Shown here piece after piece: positions 26,265 to 35,293 of a DNA stretch of 64,000 nt (its first letter is position 1; each line of letters opens with the position of its first letter). Location of the stretch: contig CAWFMD010000001.1 of the NCBI GenBank assembly GCA_963816975.1, forward strand, positions 62,001 through 126,000, read 5' to 3'. This stretch comes from DASRIA01 sp963816975. Its GTDB lineage: Bacteria; Actinomycetota; Thermoleophilia; Solirubrobacterales; JBBDJG01. The notes beneath the pieces were generated by a model. That model saw only the letters and a program-made list of their open reading frames with translations. It searched no databases and was not told the DNA's origin. Position numbers and translations under genes: made by a program.

Positions 26265-27217
26265 CGCCGCAGCTGCTCCTCGATCTCGTCCGCGAGGTCC
26301 TGAACAGCTCCCATGTCGAGTTGCGGCTCGAACAGGAACGGCAGCTTGACGGGATCCTCTCCGGATCCCTGCGCGAGGCGCTCGAGCTGCTCGTGGTTCG
26401 CGGTCGCGCGGCGGTGCTCGGCGACGGCCGCGCGCAGCGCGGCGCGCCGGGCGACCGCGAGCGGGTCTGATCCGTTGCCGTTGGAGTGCTCGGCGTGCTC
26501 GCGGAGCACCGCCGCCTCGGGGTCGGTGAACAGCCGCGGGTAGATGCCGTTCATGAAGATCCGGTCGAGCGGCAGCCCCAGATCGCGCTTCAGGTTGCGC
26601 TGCAGGTCGATGGTCTCGTTGACCGGCATCTCCTCGGGCCACGCGACCGCGACCACGGACGTGAGGTCCGCGTCGGTGATGAACTCGTAGATCGTGTCCG
26701 CCTGGCGCTTGATCGGCCCCATGCGGGCGATGTCCGCGAACGTCTTGGGTGTGCGCAGGAGGCCGAGGCCATGGCCCGTGGCGGGCGCATCCACGATCAC
26801 GAGGTCGTACTTCGACCCCTTCTTGACCCGCCGATCGAGCTGGGCCAGCTCCCAGATCTTGCCGACCGTGACCAGCTCGCGCAGTCCCGGAGTGGCCGCG
26901 GCGAAGTACGTGAAGATGCGGTTCTTGAACATCAGGTCGTAGACGGGCTTGATCCGGATCTGCATCTGGAGGTACTCCTCCAGCGCGCGTTGCGGATCGA
27001 TCGAGAAGGCATAGAGGCCGTCGCCGATCTCGGTCTCCCGATAGCCCACGCCCTCGCGGTGGAAGACGTACGACATGCGCTCCTGCTGGGCAACCTCGCA
27101 CACGATCGTGCGTTTCCCGTGTCGCGCTGCGGCGACGCCCAGGGCGGCCGCGACGGTGGACTTGCCGACGCCGCCCTTGCCGGTCACGAAGATCAGACGC
27201 TTGTCGAAGATGTTCAT
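26261..27217 (-). CDS. Get3/ArsA-like ATPase, first subunit (BagA-like)
   Basis: A 318-residue ATPase with a complete deviant Walker A, VTGKGGVGKST (residues 11-21), including the signature Lys14. LVIVDAPATGHGLGLL is the switch II region, and VAVAWPEEMPVNET follows. Members of this family bind hydrophobic substrates as dimers. ATG 27217 is the first start and the gene is divergent from parA. Translationally coupled to the following subunit. Confidence 0.85.
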   Translation of the reverse strand: MNIFDKRLIFVTGKGGVGKSTVAAALGVAAARHGKRTIVCEVAQQERMSYVFHREGVGYRETEIGDGLYAFSIDPQRALEEYLQMQIRIKPVYDLMFKNRIFTYFAAATPGLRELVTVGKIWELAQLDRRVKKGSKYDLVIVDAPATGHGLGLLRTPKTFADIARMGPIKRQADTIYEFITDADLTSVVAVAWPEEMPVNETIDLQRNLKRDLGLPLDRIFMNGIYPRLFTDPEAAVLREHAEHSNGNGSDPLAVARRAALRAAVAEHRRATANHEQLERLAQGSGEDPVKLPFLFEPQLDMGAVQDLADEIEEQLRR

Positions 27218-27274
27218 GGAGAGGCGCGCCGCCGAGACTTCTGCCCAGGGGGGCGCAAGGTTAGAGCAGAGAAA

Positions 27275-27298
27275 CGCTCCGCCCCGCTGGGGGGAGCG
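27275..27298. other. Hairpin in the bagA / parA divergent region
   Basis: CGCTCC (27275-27280) pairs with GGAGCG (27293-27298), with additional CCC/GGG pairing inside. It sits 41 bases before the parA start in the 121-base gap that must contain both promoters. Its role is not known. Confidence 0.3.
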
Positions 27299-27338
27299 CG
27301 GAAGGAAAGTCCACCCCGTATCCGAATACCCCCGCACG

Positions 27339-28373
27339 ATGGGTTTACTCCAGCGATTCGCGCGCCCTGAGTACAAGCTCGGGCCCGACCAGGACGAGCG
27401 CCGGGAGCCCGGTCCCGAGCGGCAGCCAGGGGAGTCCCAGTCCGCCGGCGCGCAGCGGGATTCCGCTCCACCCTCGCCCCCCGATCTCTCCGCTCCAGAA
27501 GGAGGTGGCGGCGTGCACGGCAACGGCCTCACGCCGGACACAGGCTCCGGTACTCAGGTTCAGCATTCAGATCAGCCGACCAGTGCCCAGGCAACCACCG
27601 CGCTCAGCCCAGGTGGCGTGCGGGTGTTCGCCTTCGCCAACCAGAAGGGCGGGGTGGCGAAGACCACAACCACCCTGAACCTCGCCGTGGCGCTTGCCGA
27701 GACCGGCCACCGGGTGCTCGCGGTGGACATGGACCCGCAGGGCAACCTCACGATGAGCCAGGGGATCGATCCCGACACGGTGGAGAAGTCGATGTACCAC
27801 GTGCTCGTCGACAACCTCTCCATTCGCGAGGTGATCCGCAAGCGAGAGGTCGATATCGCCTGCGCCTCGATCGACCTGGCCGGTGCGGAGATCGCGATGA
27901 GCACCAAGATCGGGCGGGAGCGCTCGCTCGAGAAGGCGCTCAAGGCCGTGCGCGAGGACTACGACTTCGTGTGCATCGACACACCCCCGTCCCTGGGGCT
28001 GCTGACGATCAATGCGCTGACAGCCGCCGACAAAGTTATCGTCCCGGTCCAGTGCGAGTATCTGTCCATGCGGGGACTGATCCAGCTGCAGAACACGCTC
28101 TCGATGATCCGCGAGGAACTGAACCCCGGCGTCGAGATCGAGGGCATTCTGCCGACGCTCGTTGACGCCCGCACCGTACATGCGAAGGAGGCGATCGAGA
28201 TCCTCGAGGAGAACTTCGGCGATCGCGTGTTCGCCACCCGGATCCGCAAGACGATCCGATTCGCAGAGGCCCCTGTGAAGGGGACCTCCGTCTTGAAATA
28301 CGATCCCGAGGGGTCGGCGGCCGAGTCCTACAGAGATCTTGCCAAGGAGGTTCTCGAACATGTCAGGCGGTAA
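27339..28373 (+). CDS. parA: ParA/Soj-family ATPase
   Basis: A 344-residue protein. Residues 1-90 are disordered (Pro/Gly/Gln-rich); the ATPase follows with FANQKGGVAKTTTTLNLA, VDMDPQGNLTMSQG and FVCIDTPPSLGLLTINAL. The C-terminal VDARTVHAKEAIEILEENFG is typical of Soj. No parB or parS-like site is nearby. Its 3' end overlaps the ftsZ start by 14 bases, so the two are co-translated. It may position the Z ring or another cargo instead of chromosome origins. Confidence 0.9.
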   Translation: MGLLQRFARPEYKLGPDQDERREPGPERQPGESQSAGAQRDSAPPSPPDLSAPEGGGGVHGNGLTPDTGSGTQVQHSDQPTSAQATTALSPGGVRVFAFANQKGGVAKTTTTLNLAVALAETGHRVLAVDMDPQGNLTMSQGIDPDTVEKSMYHVLVDNLSIREVIRKREVDIACASIDLAGAEIAMSTKIGRERSLEKALKAVREDYDFVCIDTPPSLGLLTINALTAADKVIVPVQCEYLSMRGLIQLQNTLSMIREELNPGVEIEGILPTLVDARTVHAKEAIEILEENFGDRVFATRIRKTIRFAEAPVKGTSVLKYDPEGSAAESYRDLAKEVLEHVRR

Positions 28374-29730
28374 ACGCGCGAGCATGCGCGAGGGACCACT
28401 CGCGGCACTCTTCCGGCGTACGGACGAAGACGCTCCAGGCGAGCAGGGGCGGCCCGCTGCCGAGCAGCAGCCGGCTGCGCCTCCTCCCCAGGAGCAGCAG
28501 CTCGACCATCAGCAAGACCGCTATGCGGCCGAGGAGCCGCAGCAGCCGCTGCCGAGCCCGAAGGAACGGCTCAGCGCGGCCTTCTCGCAGGACATCCCGC
28601 ACAACGTGATGGAGCGGCCCGGCGAGTCCCCGCGTGAGTACCGTCCGCGCGACGAGCCGCAGATCTCGCCCGTCGCCGTGCATCGGCCGGTGCTGCGCGT
28701 GGTCGGCGTCGGCGGTGGCGGCGTGAACGCCGTGAATCGCATGGTCGAAGCGGGTGTCGAGGGCGTCGAGTTCATCGCCGTGAACACCGATGCGCAGTCC
28801 CTCCAGCAGAGCGCCGCGCACGTCACGCTGCACATCGGCGGCGACATCACGCGCGGGCTCGGCTCGGGATCGGACCCGCAGGTCGGCCACGCGGCCGCGA
28901 TCTCCGACGACGACCGCATCAAGACTCTCCTGAAGGGATCCGACATGGTCTTCGTCGCCGCCGGATCGGGCGGCGGCACGGGCACGGGCGCGGCGCCGGT
29001 CGTCGCGCGTATCGCCCGCGAGGTAGGCGCGCTCACCGTCGGCATCGTGACCAAGCCCTTTGGCTTCGAGGGCACGCGCCGCGCGCGTCAGGCCGACGAC
29101 GGCGTGGCGGAGCTGGCGAAGCACGTGGACACGCTGATCGTGGTGCCGAACAACCGGTTGCTGGCCGTGCTCGAGAAGGGCACGGCGATGGTGGACGCAT
29201 TCCGCGTCGCCGACGACGTGCTGCGACAGGGCGTGCAGGGCATCTCCGACCTGGTCACGCTGCCCGGCCTGATCAACCTCGACTTCGCCGACGTGCGCAC
29301 GATCATGAGCGACGCCGGCCAGGCGCTGCTCGGCATCGGCATGGCGACCGGCGACAAGCGCGCGATCGCGGCCGCGCAGGAGGCGGTGTCCTCGCCGCTG
29401 CTCGAGACCTCGATCGAGGGGGCACGTTCCATCCTGCTGTCGATCACCGGCGGCTCGGATCTCTCGCTGTGGGAGGTCAACGAGGCTGCACGGGCGGTGT
29501 CCGAGGCCGCGCACCCCAGCGCGAACATCATCTTCGGCGCGATGGTCGACGACAAGGTCTCCGACGAGTGCTGGGTGACCGTCGTGGCCACCGGTTACGG
29601 CGACCGCCCCACGCGGCGCTCGACCGCCAGCGGCTTCACCGAGCCGAAGGGCGAGCCGCGGGTGCGGCGCAACAGCGTGTCGGACCTCGCCGGGGACTTC
29701 GAGATCCCCGAGTTCGTGCCGCAGCGCTGA
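28360..29730 (+). CDS. ftsZ: Cell-division GTPase FtsZ with long N-terminal extension
   Basis: A 456-residue tubulin-like GTPase. The core begins near residue 112 with VVGVGGGGVNAVNRM; the T4 loop is AAGSGGGTGTGAAPVVA, and GLINLDFADVRTIMSDAG is the T7/synergy region. The tail ends in FEIPEFVPQR, matching the conserved C-terminal peptide that binds FtsA/SepF. The 110-residue Gln/Pro-rich N-terminal extension is unusual; most FtsZ have about 10 residues there. It is not in a dcw cluster (no ftsQ, murC or ftsA) but overlaps parA. ATG 28360 has AAGGAGG nine bases upstream. Whether it is the only FtsZ of the cell cannot be told. Confidence 0.93.
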   Translation: MSGGKRASMREGPLAALFRRTDEDAPGEQGRPAAEQQPAAPPPQEQQLDHQQDRYAAEEPQQPLPSPKERLSAAFSQDIPHNVMERPGESPREYRPRDEPQISPVAVHRPVLRVVGVGGGGVNAVNRMVEAGVEGVEFIAVNTDAQSLQQSAAHVTLHIGGDITRGLGSGSDPQVGHAAAISDDDRIKTLLKGSDMVFVAAGSGGGTGTGAAPVVARIAREVGALTVGIVTKPFGFEGTRRARQADDGVAELAKHVDTLIVVPNNRLLAVLEKGTAMVDAFRVADDVLRQGVQGISDLVTLPGLINLDFADVRTIMSDAGQALLGIGMATGDKRAIAAAQEAVSSPLLETSIEGARSILLSITGGSDLSLWEVNEAARAVSEAAHPSANIIFGAMVDDKVSDECWVTVVATGYGDRPTRRSTASGFTEPKGEPRVRRNSVSDLAGDFEIPEFVPQR

Positions 29731-29778
29731 CGCGCGTTCGAGAGCCGTCCAACCCTTCCGCGCTCTAGTCTGCCGCCC

Positions 29779-31284
29779 ATGAAGGGCGTGGTGGCCGCGG
29801 GCCACCCGGTGACGGCCGAGGCCGGGGCGCAGGTGCTGCGCGAGGGCGGCAACGCGTTCGATGCGGCCGTCGCCGCCGCGCTGGCCTCGTTCGTGGCCGA
29901 GAGCCCGCTGACGAGCCTCGGCGCGGGCGGCTTCATGCTGATCCACGCAGAAGGCGGGGGAGAGCACCTGCTCGACTTCTTCGTGGAGGCGGGCGGTCGC
30001 GGCCTCGACCCAGCCGGCCGCGCCCCCCTGACCGCGGTCGAGATCCGCTTCGACGAGACCCCTCAGGTGTTCAACATCGGTCCCTCCTCCTGCGGGGTGC
30101 CGGGCACCGCCGCCGGGCTGTGGGAGGTGTGCCGCCGGTTCGGCACGATGGCCTTCGGCGACCTCGCCGCGACCGCCGTGCGCCTCGCGCGCGACGGGGT
30201 GCGGGTCACCCCCGAGCAGGCATACGTGTTCACCATCCTGGAGCCGATCCTCTGCCGCTACCCCGAGACGGCGGAGCTGTATGGACCCGGGGGGAAGCTG
30301 CTGAGGGCCGGTGGGCGCTTCTGCTTTCCCGCCCTGGGCGACGCGCTGGAGGCGATTGCGCAGGAGGGGCCGGGCATCCTGTACGGAGGAGAGCTGGGGC
30401 AGCGGATCTGCGACTGGGTCTGCGCGCGCGGTGGAATGCTGTCGAGTGACGACTTCGCGGCGTACCGGGTGATCGAGCGGGCGCCAGTCGAAGTTGCCTA
30501 CCGGGGCCGCCGCGTGCTGACCAACGCGCCGCCGTCGTCGGGCGGGCTGCTGATCGCCTACGCGCTCGAGCTGCTGCAGCGCCGGGGGAGCCCTCCGCCG
30601 CTGGGCGACCCCAGCGTGCTCGCCCTGCTGGCGGAGGTGATGGCCGAGGCCGGGCGGGCGCGCGGCGGCGACTTCCACGAGCGCCTCTACGAGGAGGGGT
30701 TCGCGGGGCGGTTCCTGGGCGGCCGGCTGGGGTCGACCACACACATCTCCGTGCTGGACGAGATCGGCAACGCGGCGAGCCTCACCTGCTCCAACGGATC
30801 CGGGTCGGGCGTGCTCGCGCCCGGTACCGGGGTGCACCTGAACAACATGCTGGGCGAGGAGGACCTATTCCCGCAGGGTTTCCACACGCTCGCGCCGGGC
30901 ACGCGCGTGACCAGCATGATGGCGCCGACGCTGGTGCTGCACGACGACGGCGAGATCGAGCTGGCCCTCGGCAGCGCGGGGTCCAACCGGCTGCGCTCGG
31001 CGATCCTGCAGGTGATCCGCTACGTCGTCGACTACGACATGGACGTTGAGGCGGCCGTGCGCATGGGTCGCATGCACTACGAGGCGGGCACCGTGCACGT
31101 CGAACCGGGCTTCAGCGACGCGGCGCTCGCCGAGCTCGAGCGGCGTGGCCACTCGGTGGTGCCGTGGAGGCGGCCGAACCTGTTCTTCGGCGGCACACAG
31201 GCCGCGCGCCGCGACCCGGGGACGGGTGAGCTGTCGGGCGCGGGCGATCCACGGCGCGGCGGCGTGGCCGTGGTGGTGCGGTGA
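29779..31284 (+). CDS. ggt: Gamma-glutamyltransferase, cytoplasmic type
   Basis: A 501-residue Ntn-hydrolase precursor. Autocleavage is predicted before Thr320 in GSTTHISVLD, giving subunits of about 319 and 182 residues. Other conserved blocks are VAAGHPVTAEAGAQVL, GLGAGGFM-like SLGAGGFMLIH, NNMLGEEDLFPQGFH and LGSAGSNRL. There is no signal peptide, so it acts in the cytoplasm, hydrolysing or transferring gamma-glutamyl groups of glutathione-like or ergothioneine-pathway thiols. The latter tie to egtB is speculation. ATG 29779 is the first start. Confidence 0.9.
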   Translation: MKGVVAAGHPVTAEAGAQVLREGGNAFDAAVAAALASFVAESPLTSLGAGGFMLIHAEGGGEHLLDFFVEAGGRGLDPAGRAPLTAVEIRFDETPQVFNIGPSSCGVPGTAAGLWEVCRRFGTMAFGDLAATAVRLARDGVRVTPEQAYVFTILEPILCRYPETAELYGPGGKLLRAGGRFCFPALGDALEAIAQEGPGILYGGELGQRICDWVCARGGMLSSDDFAAYRVIERAPVEVAYRGRRVLTNAPPSSGGLLIAYALELLQRRGSPPPLGDPSVLALLAEVMAEAGRARGGDFHERLYEEGFAGRFLGGRLGSTTHISVLDEIGNAASLTCSNGSGSGVLAPGTGVHLNNMLGEEDLFPQGFHTLAPGTRVTSMMAPTLVLHDDGEIELALGSAGSNRLRSAILQVIRYVVDYDMDVEAAVRMGRMHYEAGTVHVEPGFSDAALAELERRGHSVVPWRRPNLFFGGTQAARRDPGTGELSGAGDPRRGGVAVVVR

Positions 31285-31317
31285 ACCGGTCGGCCTGGGC
31301 GCGGATCGCCCGCGCCG

Positions 31318-31941
31318 TCAGTTGAACTTCAGCTTCCCGTTCTTGGACGCGCGGTCGGATATGTCGCGCGCCAGCTCGACGCGTTTGATGCCCGCCTTGA
31401 ACAGTCGTGCGAGCAGTCGCAGTCGCTCCTCCTCCGAGCGCAGCTCCAGCAGTCCCTGCTTCACGTCGAGGTCGATGTCGACGCTGGCCGCCATCTCGTA
31501 TGCGCTCAGCTCGGCGAGCGCGGCGGACTCGGGGCGCTCGTCGGTGAGACGCTCGAGCAGGTCGGCGTAGCGCTCGCGCGCCTCCCCGCCCGCTTCCTCC
31601 TCGTCACTTGCGGCCCGGTCGTCCAGGAGCTCGATCTTTCCCGCTGGATAGACGTGGTCCTCCTGCTTCTCCAGCAGGCGGAAGGGCTCGCCGCCGCGCA
31701 CCAGGACGTTCATGCGGCCATCCTCCATCTCCTCGAGGACCTCGGCCACCCGCGCGGTGCAGCCGACCTCCTTGAGCCCGTCGTCGGCCAGCCACACGAT
31801 CCCGAACTCGGTGCCCTCGTCGATGCACAGCGAGATCATCGTCTTGTAGCGATCCTCGAAGACGTGCAGCGGGATCACCTCCGTGGGCAGGAGCACGACG
31901 GGGAGCGGGAACAGCGGGAAGTCCGGCTGCGGTGCGGCCAT
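31318..31941 (-). CDS. LON peptidase substrate-binding domain protein
   Basis: A 207-residue stand-alone Lon N-terminal domain: FPLFPLPVVLLPTEVIPLHV, FEDRYKTMI and FGIVWL. The helical C-terminal half (residues 110-200) is also Lon-N-like. No ATPase or protease domain is present. Such proteins are found in many bacteria and may act as adaptors; function is unproved. It is convergent with ggt and upstream of a methyltransferase on the same strand. Confidence 0.85.
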   Translation of the reverse strand: MAAPQPDFPLFPLPVVLLPTEVIPLHVFEDRYKTMISLCIDEGTEFGIVWLADDGLKEVGCTARVAEVLEEMEDGRMNVLVRGGEPFRLLEKQEDHVYPAGKIELLDDRAASDEEEAGGEARERYADLLERLTDERPESAALAELSAYEMAASVDIDLDVKQGLLELRSEEERLRLLARLFKAGIKRVELARDISDRASKNGKLKFN

Positions 31942-31971
31942 CCGGAAAGTCTAAGCGTCTTGAAAGGAAGC

Positions 31972-32901
31972 TCAGCGGGGCTTGCGGGCGGAGACCATCA
32001 GGTTGTAGAACAGGTTCGCCGGCAGCCGCGGCTCGAGCAGGCGGCCGTCGAGGCTCTGCAGCGCCAGATAGCTGCGGAATGCGAACTTGTGCCACGCCCG
32101 GGGCACCGAGACCGGGTCGACGTCCGACTCCAGCCTGCGCAGGAACCACCCGTACATGTTCGCGAGCAGCTCCTCACCGCACACGCGCACGTGCGCGAAC
32201 CCGGCGGCGGCGCTCAGCGCGCGCAACTCGTCCGCGCCGAAGGTGTGCACGTCGACGAGTCCCTCGAGCTCGCCGTACGTGAGCTCGGCGTGGGGACCCG
32301 GGTGGGCGCCGTTCGCCCTTGGAGCCGCGCTCACCGCCCTGCGCCAGGCAGGCTCGACCAGGCCGCCGACCCACTTGGGAACGATCGCCAGGCGGTCGCC
32401 GTGGTGAGAGGGCTCCCCCATGAAGACCATCGTCCCCCCCGGCGCGAGCACCCGGTGGAATTCCGACATCGCACTGTCGAGGTCCGGCAGGTGGTGCAGC
32501 ACCGCGTGTCCCATCACGAGCTCGAACGAAGCGTCGGGGAAGGGCAGTGCCGCCGCGTCGGCCTCGACCGCGTCGACCGCGAGGCCGAGCTGACCGGCGG
32601 TCTCGGACAGCCGCCTCAGCATTCCCGGAGATATGTCGGTGGCCACGGCGCGGTCGATCACGCCACTGCGCAGCAGGTTCAGGGTGAAGTACCCCGTGCC
32701 GGCCCCGACCTCGAGCGCGCGGGCGTAGTGGCCCGGCGGCTCACCGAGGGCCTTGCGCAGCTTGCCGAGTACCTGGCCGGCGCCGATCGCGCCATAGTCG
32801 ATCGCCCACTTCGAGTCGTACGTGTCCGCCGCCTGGTCGTGGTAGCAGACGTTCGCGTCGCGGATGCGCTGGGTTTCGATCGATCTTGTCCGGGTCGCCA
32901 T
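31972..32901 (-). CDS. Class I SAM-dependent methyltransferase
   Basis: A 309-residue Rossmann methyltransferase. The SAM loop is ALEVGAGTGYFTLNLL, DISPGMLRRL is the acidic-loop strand, and DASFELVMGHAVLHHLPD is motif II. The C-terminal part GTMVFMGEPSHHGDRL with a long helical tail resembles mycobacterial Rv3037c-like proteins, which belong to the methylglucose lipopolysaccharide region. It is divergent from a second methyltransferase, whose start lies 65 bases away. The acceptor is inferred to be a polysaccharide, on context only. Confidence 0.82.
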   Translation of the reverse strand: MATRTRSIETQRIRDANVCYHDQAADTYDSKWAIDYGAIGAGQVLGKLRKALGEPPGHYARALEVGAGTGYFTLNLLRSGVIDRAVATDISPGMLRRLSETAGQLGLAVDAVEADAAALPFPDASFELVMGHAVLHHLPDLDSAMSEFHRVLAPGGTMVFMGEPSHHGDRLAIVPKWVGGLVEPAWRRAVSAAPRANGAHPGPHAELTYGELEGLVDVHTFGADELRALSAAAGFAHVRVCGEELLANMYGWFLRRLESDVDPVSVPRAWHKFAFRSYLALQSLDGRLLEPRLPANLFYNLMVSARKPR

Positions 32902-32966
32902 GGAAGCGCGCGGACTATAGCCGCCGTGCAGGAGAAAAGCGGCTCGTTCGTATACTCCCGCGGCCC

Positions 32967-33731
32967 GTGGCCGCCTATCTGCAACGCGACCAGCCGCCAG
33001 GTGTGCCTCCCCTGGAGCTGACCGGCGAGCGCACGCTCCCGGACGTGCCGGAGGAGAACTACTGGTACCGCCGCCACCTGGTCACCTACCGCTGGATCGC
33101 TGCGCGCTGCAGCGGTCTGCGCGTCGTGGACATGGCGTGCGGCGAGGGCTACGGGTCGAGCGTGCTGGCCGCGCGAGCGGCCGACGTCGTGGGCGTGGAC
33201 GCCAACCCCCAAGCGCACGAGCACGCGCGGCTGCGCTACACGGCGCCGAACCTGCGGTTCGCCCGCACGCTGATCGAGGACTTCGAGGAGGGCGCGCCCT
33301 GGGATGCGATCGTGTTCCTCCAGACAGTCGAGCACGTCGCGGAGCCGCTGCCGTTGCTGTACCGCTTCGCGTCGTTGCTCGCTCCGGGCGGCGTCGCCTA
33401 CATCAGCACGCCCAACCGCCTCACGCTGGCCCCGCCCGGGCAGCCGAAGTCGGGCAACCCGTGGCACGTGCGCGAGTACGCGCCGGCCGAGTTCGGAGCG
33501 CTCGTGGCACCCGCGTTCTCACGCGTGGACATGCTGGGCGTGTTCCATGCCCGCATGCTGCGCGCTCACGCGCTCGCGCTGCGGCTCGGCTGGGATCGCG
33601 TGCATGCCGCGCTGCGGCTCACCGGCCCGTTCTACGATCGCTTCGTGCCGGCGATCGGCGAGCGCGACTTCGCGCTGCGCCGCGAAGGCCTCGAGCGGGC
33701 GCTCGACCTGCTGGCAGTCTGTCGCCGGTGA
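32967..33731 (+). CDS. SAM-dependent methyltransferase (Rv3030-like)
   Basis: A 254-residue methyltransferase. Conserved blocks are LELTGERTLPDVPEENYWY, VVDMACGEGYGSSVLAA, VGVDANPQAHEHA, and YISTPNRLT. The ERTLPDVPEENYW opening is characteristic of the family that precedes GH57 branching enzymes in mycobacteria (Rv3030). The stop overlaps the GH57 start as GTGA. Predicted to O-methylate a cytoplasmic glucan. GTG 32967 was chosen because the frame upstream overlaps the divergent promoter. Confidence 0.83.
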   Translation: MAAYLQRDQPPGVPPLELTGERTLPDVPEENYWYRRHLVTYRWIAARCSGLRVVDMACGEGYGSSVLAARAADVVGVDANPQAHEHARLRYTAPNLRFARTLIEDFEEGAPWDAIVFLQTVEHVAEPLPLLYRFASLLAPGGVAYISTPNRLTLAPPGQPKSGNPWHVREYAPAEFGALVAPAFSRVDMLGVFHARMLRAHALALRLGWDRVHAALRLTGPFYDRFVPAIGERDFALRREGLERALDLLAVCRR

Positions 33732-35293
33732 CGCCTGCACACCGCGATCGCGGCGAGCTCGCGATCGTGCTCCACAGCCACATGCCCTACGTCGAGGGCT
33801 TCGGGACCTGGCCCTTCGGCGAGGAGTGGTTGCTGGAAGCGATCGCGACGTCCTACCTTCCCCTGCTGCGCGTCCTGGAGCAGGCGGCCGACCGCGGAGC
33901 GGAAGGCGTCGCGACGGTCGGGATCACCCCCGTGCTGGCGGACCAGCTCGCCGTGCCCGATCTGGGCCGACGGTTCCTGCGCTTCATGCGCGAGGTGCGA
34001 CGCGAGTGCCACCGCCAGGACGCCGAGGGGCTCGACCGCACGGGGCGCCCCGCCGAGGCCGCGTCGCTGCGTCGCTGCGCGGGCGACTACGAATGGGCGG
34101 CCGACGACTTCGAGCGCCGGGGCGGGGATCTGCTTGCACCGCTGCGGCGCATGCAGGCAGCCGGAGCGATCGAGCTGTGGGCGTCGTCGGCCACCCATGC
34201 GGTGTTGCCGCTACTGGCCACGGAGCAAGGTCTGCGCCTCCAGGTGGCCACCGGGATCGAGGCCCACCGCGATCGCTTCGCAGGATGGAGTGGGGGGTTC
34301 TGGCTGCCGGAGTGCGCATACCGGCCAGAGCTCGAGGACACGTTGGCGGGCGCGGGTGTGCGCGTCTTCTGCGTGGACCAGACCGGTCGCGGTGACCCGC
34401 TCGACCACCTGCGCCCGGTGACCGCGGGCGCGGTCGTCGCGATGCCCCTCGACTGGCAGACGATCACGCTCGTGTGGGACCAGCACGGCTATCCGGCGGA
34501 CGCGACGTATCGCGACTACCACGCGCAGACGGTGAACGGGATGCGTGCCTGGGCCAACGGCGGCGCAGCGTACGATCACGACGCGGCTGCGGAGCGCGCA
34601 CGCACGCACGCGGCGGATTTCGTGGCCAAGGTGATCGCCCGGGCGGACGCCTACCGCGCCGCCCGCGGGCGGCCCGCACTTGTCGTGTGCGCACTCGACA
34701 CGGAGCTGCTCGGTCACTGGTGGTATGAGGGGCCGCTGTGGCTGGAGCACGTGCTCGCGCTCGCGCCCGAGCGGGGGCTCGCGCTCACGACCCTGCCCGC
34801 CGCGCTCGAACGACATGAGCCGGTGGAGCGGCCGCTGGCCCAATCGTCCTGGGCGACCGAGAAGGACCTGCGCACGTGGGACTCGCCCGGGGTGGCCGAT
34901 CACGTCTGGGCCGCGCGGGATGCCGAGCTCGAGCTGGTTGCGGCGCTCGGCCGTGCCGGCGCGGAGCACACCCCGGGCCAGGCGGCGGCGGCCCGCCGGG
35001 CGGCGCGGGAGCTGCTCGCCCTCCAGTCCAGCGACTGGTCCTTCATGACGGCACGGCGGCTGGCGGGCGATTACCCCGAGCAGCGCGTGCGCAGCCACGC
35101 GGCCGGCTTTCGAGAGGCGATCGCCGCGCTGGCGCAGGGCATGGCAGACTTCCGCGCCATGCCATCGGGATCAGCCGACGCCGGCTCGCCGAGCGGCCAC
35201 TCCTTCGGGGCGCTCGACGAGCGCGTGCGCTGGCTCGCGCCGCGCCTGAGCCTCGCTTCCCTGGTTGAGCCCGCGCCCGCGTGGAGTCGCTGA
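33728..35293 (+). CDS. GH57 1,4-alpha-glucan branching enzyme
   Basis: A 521-residue family 57 enzyme. Region 1 is LHSHMPYVEG (His16, His18); region 3 is GFWLPECAY with the predicted nucleophile Glu195; region 4 is CALDTELLGHWWYEG with acid/base Asp324. The C-terminal helical domain has the LQSSDWSFM block typical of branching enzymes. It would create alpha-1,6 branches in a cytoplasmic alpha-glucan. Homologous to mycobacterial Rv3031. Overlaps both neighbours by 3-4 bases, so the three genes form one translational unit. Confidence 0.92.
   Translation: MTPAHRDRGELAIVLHSHMPYVEGFGTWPFGEEWLLEAIATSYLPLLRVLEQAADRGAEGVATVGITPVLADQLAVPDLGRRFLRFMREVRRECHRQDAEGLDRTGRPAEAASLRRCAGDYEWAADDFERRGGDLLAPLRRMQAAGAIELWASSATHAVLPLLATEQGLRLQVATGIEAHRDRFAGWSGGFWLPECAYRPELEDTLAGAGVRVFCVDQTGRGDPLDHLRPVTAGAVVAMPLDWQTITLVWDQHGYPADATYRDYHAQTVNGMRAWANGGAAYDHDAAAERARTHAADFVAKVIARADAYRAARGRPALVVCALDTELLGHWWYEGPLWLEHVLALAPERGLALTTLPAALERHEPVERPLAQSSWATEKDLRTWDSPGVADHVWAARDAELELVAALGRAGAEHTPGQAAAARRAARELLALQSSDWSFMTARRLAGDYPEQRVRSHAAGFREAIAALAQGMADFRAMPSGSADAGSPSGHSFGALDERVRWLAPRLSLASLVEPAPAWSR

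Noticed and set aside
25068..27217. Arsenic resistance operon (arsA)
   Set aside because: No arsB, arsD or arsR and no arsenite-binding cysteine cluster; size and pairing fit BagAB/Get3-like proteins.
27299..27314. RNase P RNA-like string near the parA promoter
   Set aside because: GGAAGGAAAGTCC resembles a conserved RNase P segment, but the rest of the roughly 400-base RNA cannot fit in the 121-base gap.
28363..30837. 824-residue open frame on the minus strand across ftsZ and ggt
   Set aside because: It is an antisense shadow of two well-supported genes, His/Arg/Gly-rich with no motif, as GC-rich codon bias produces.
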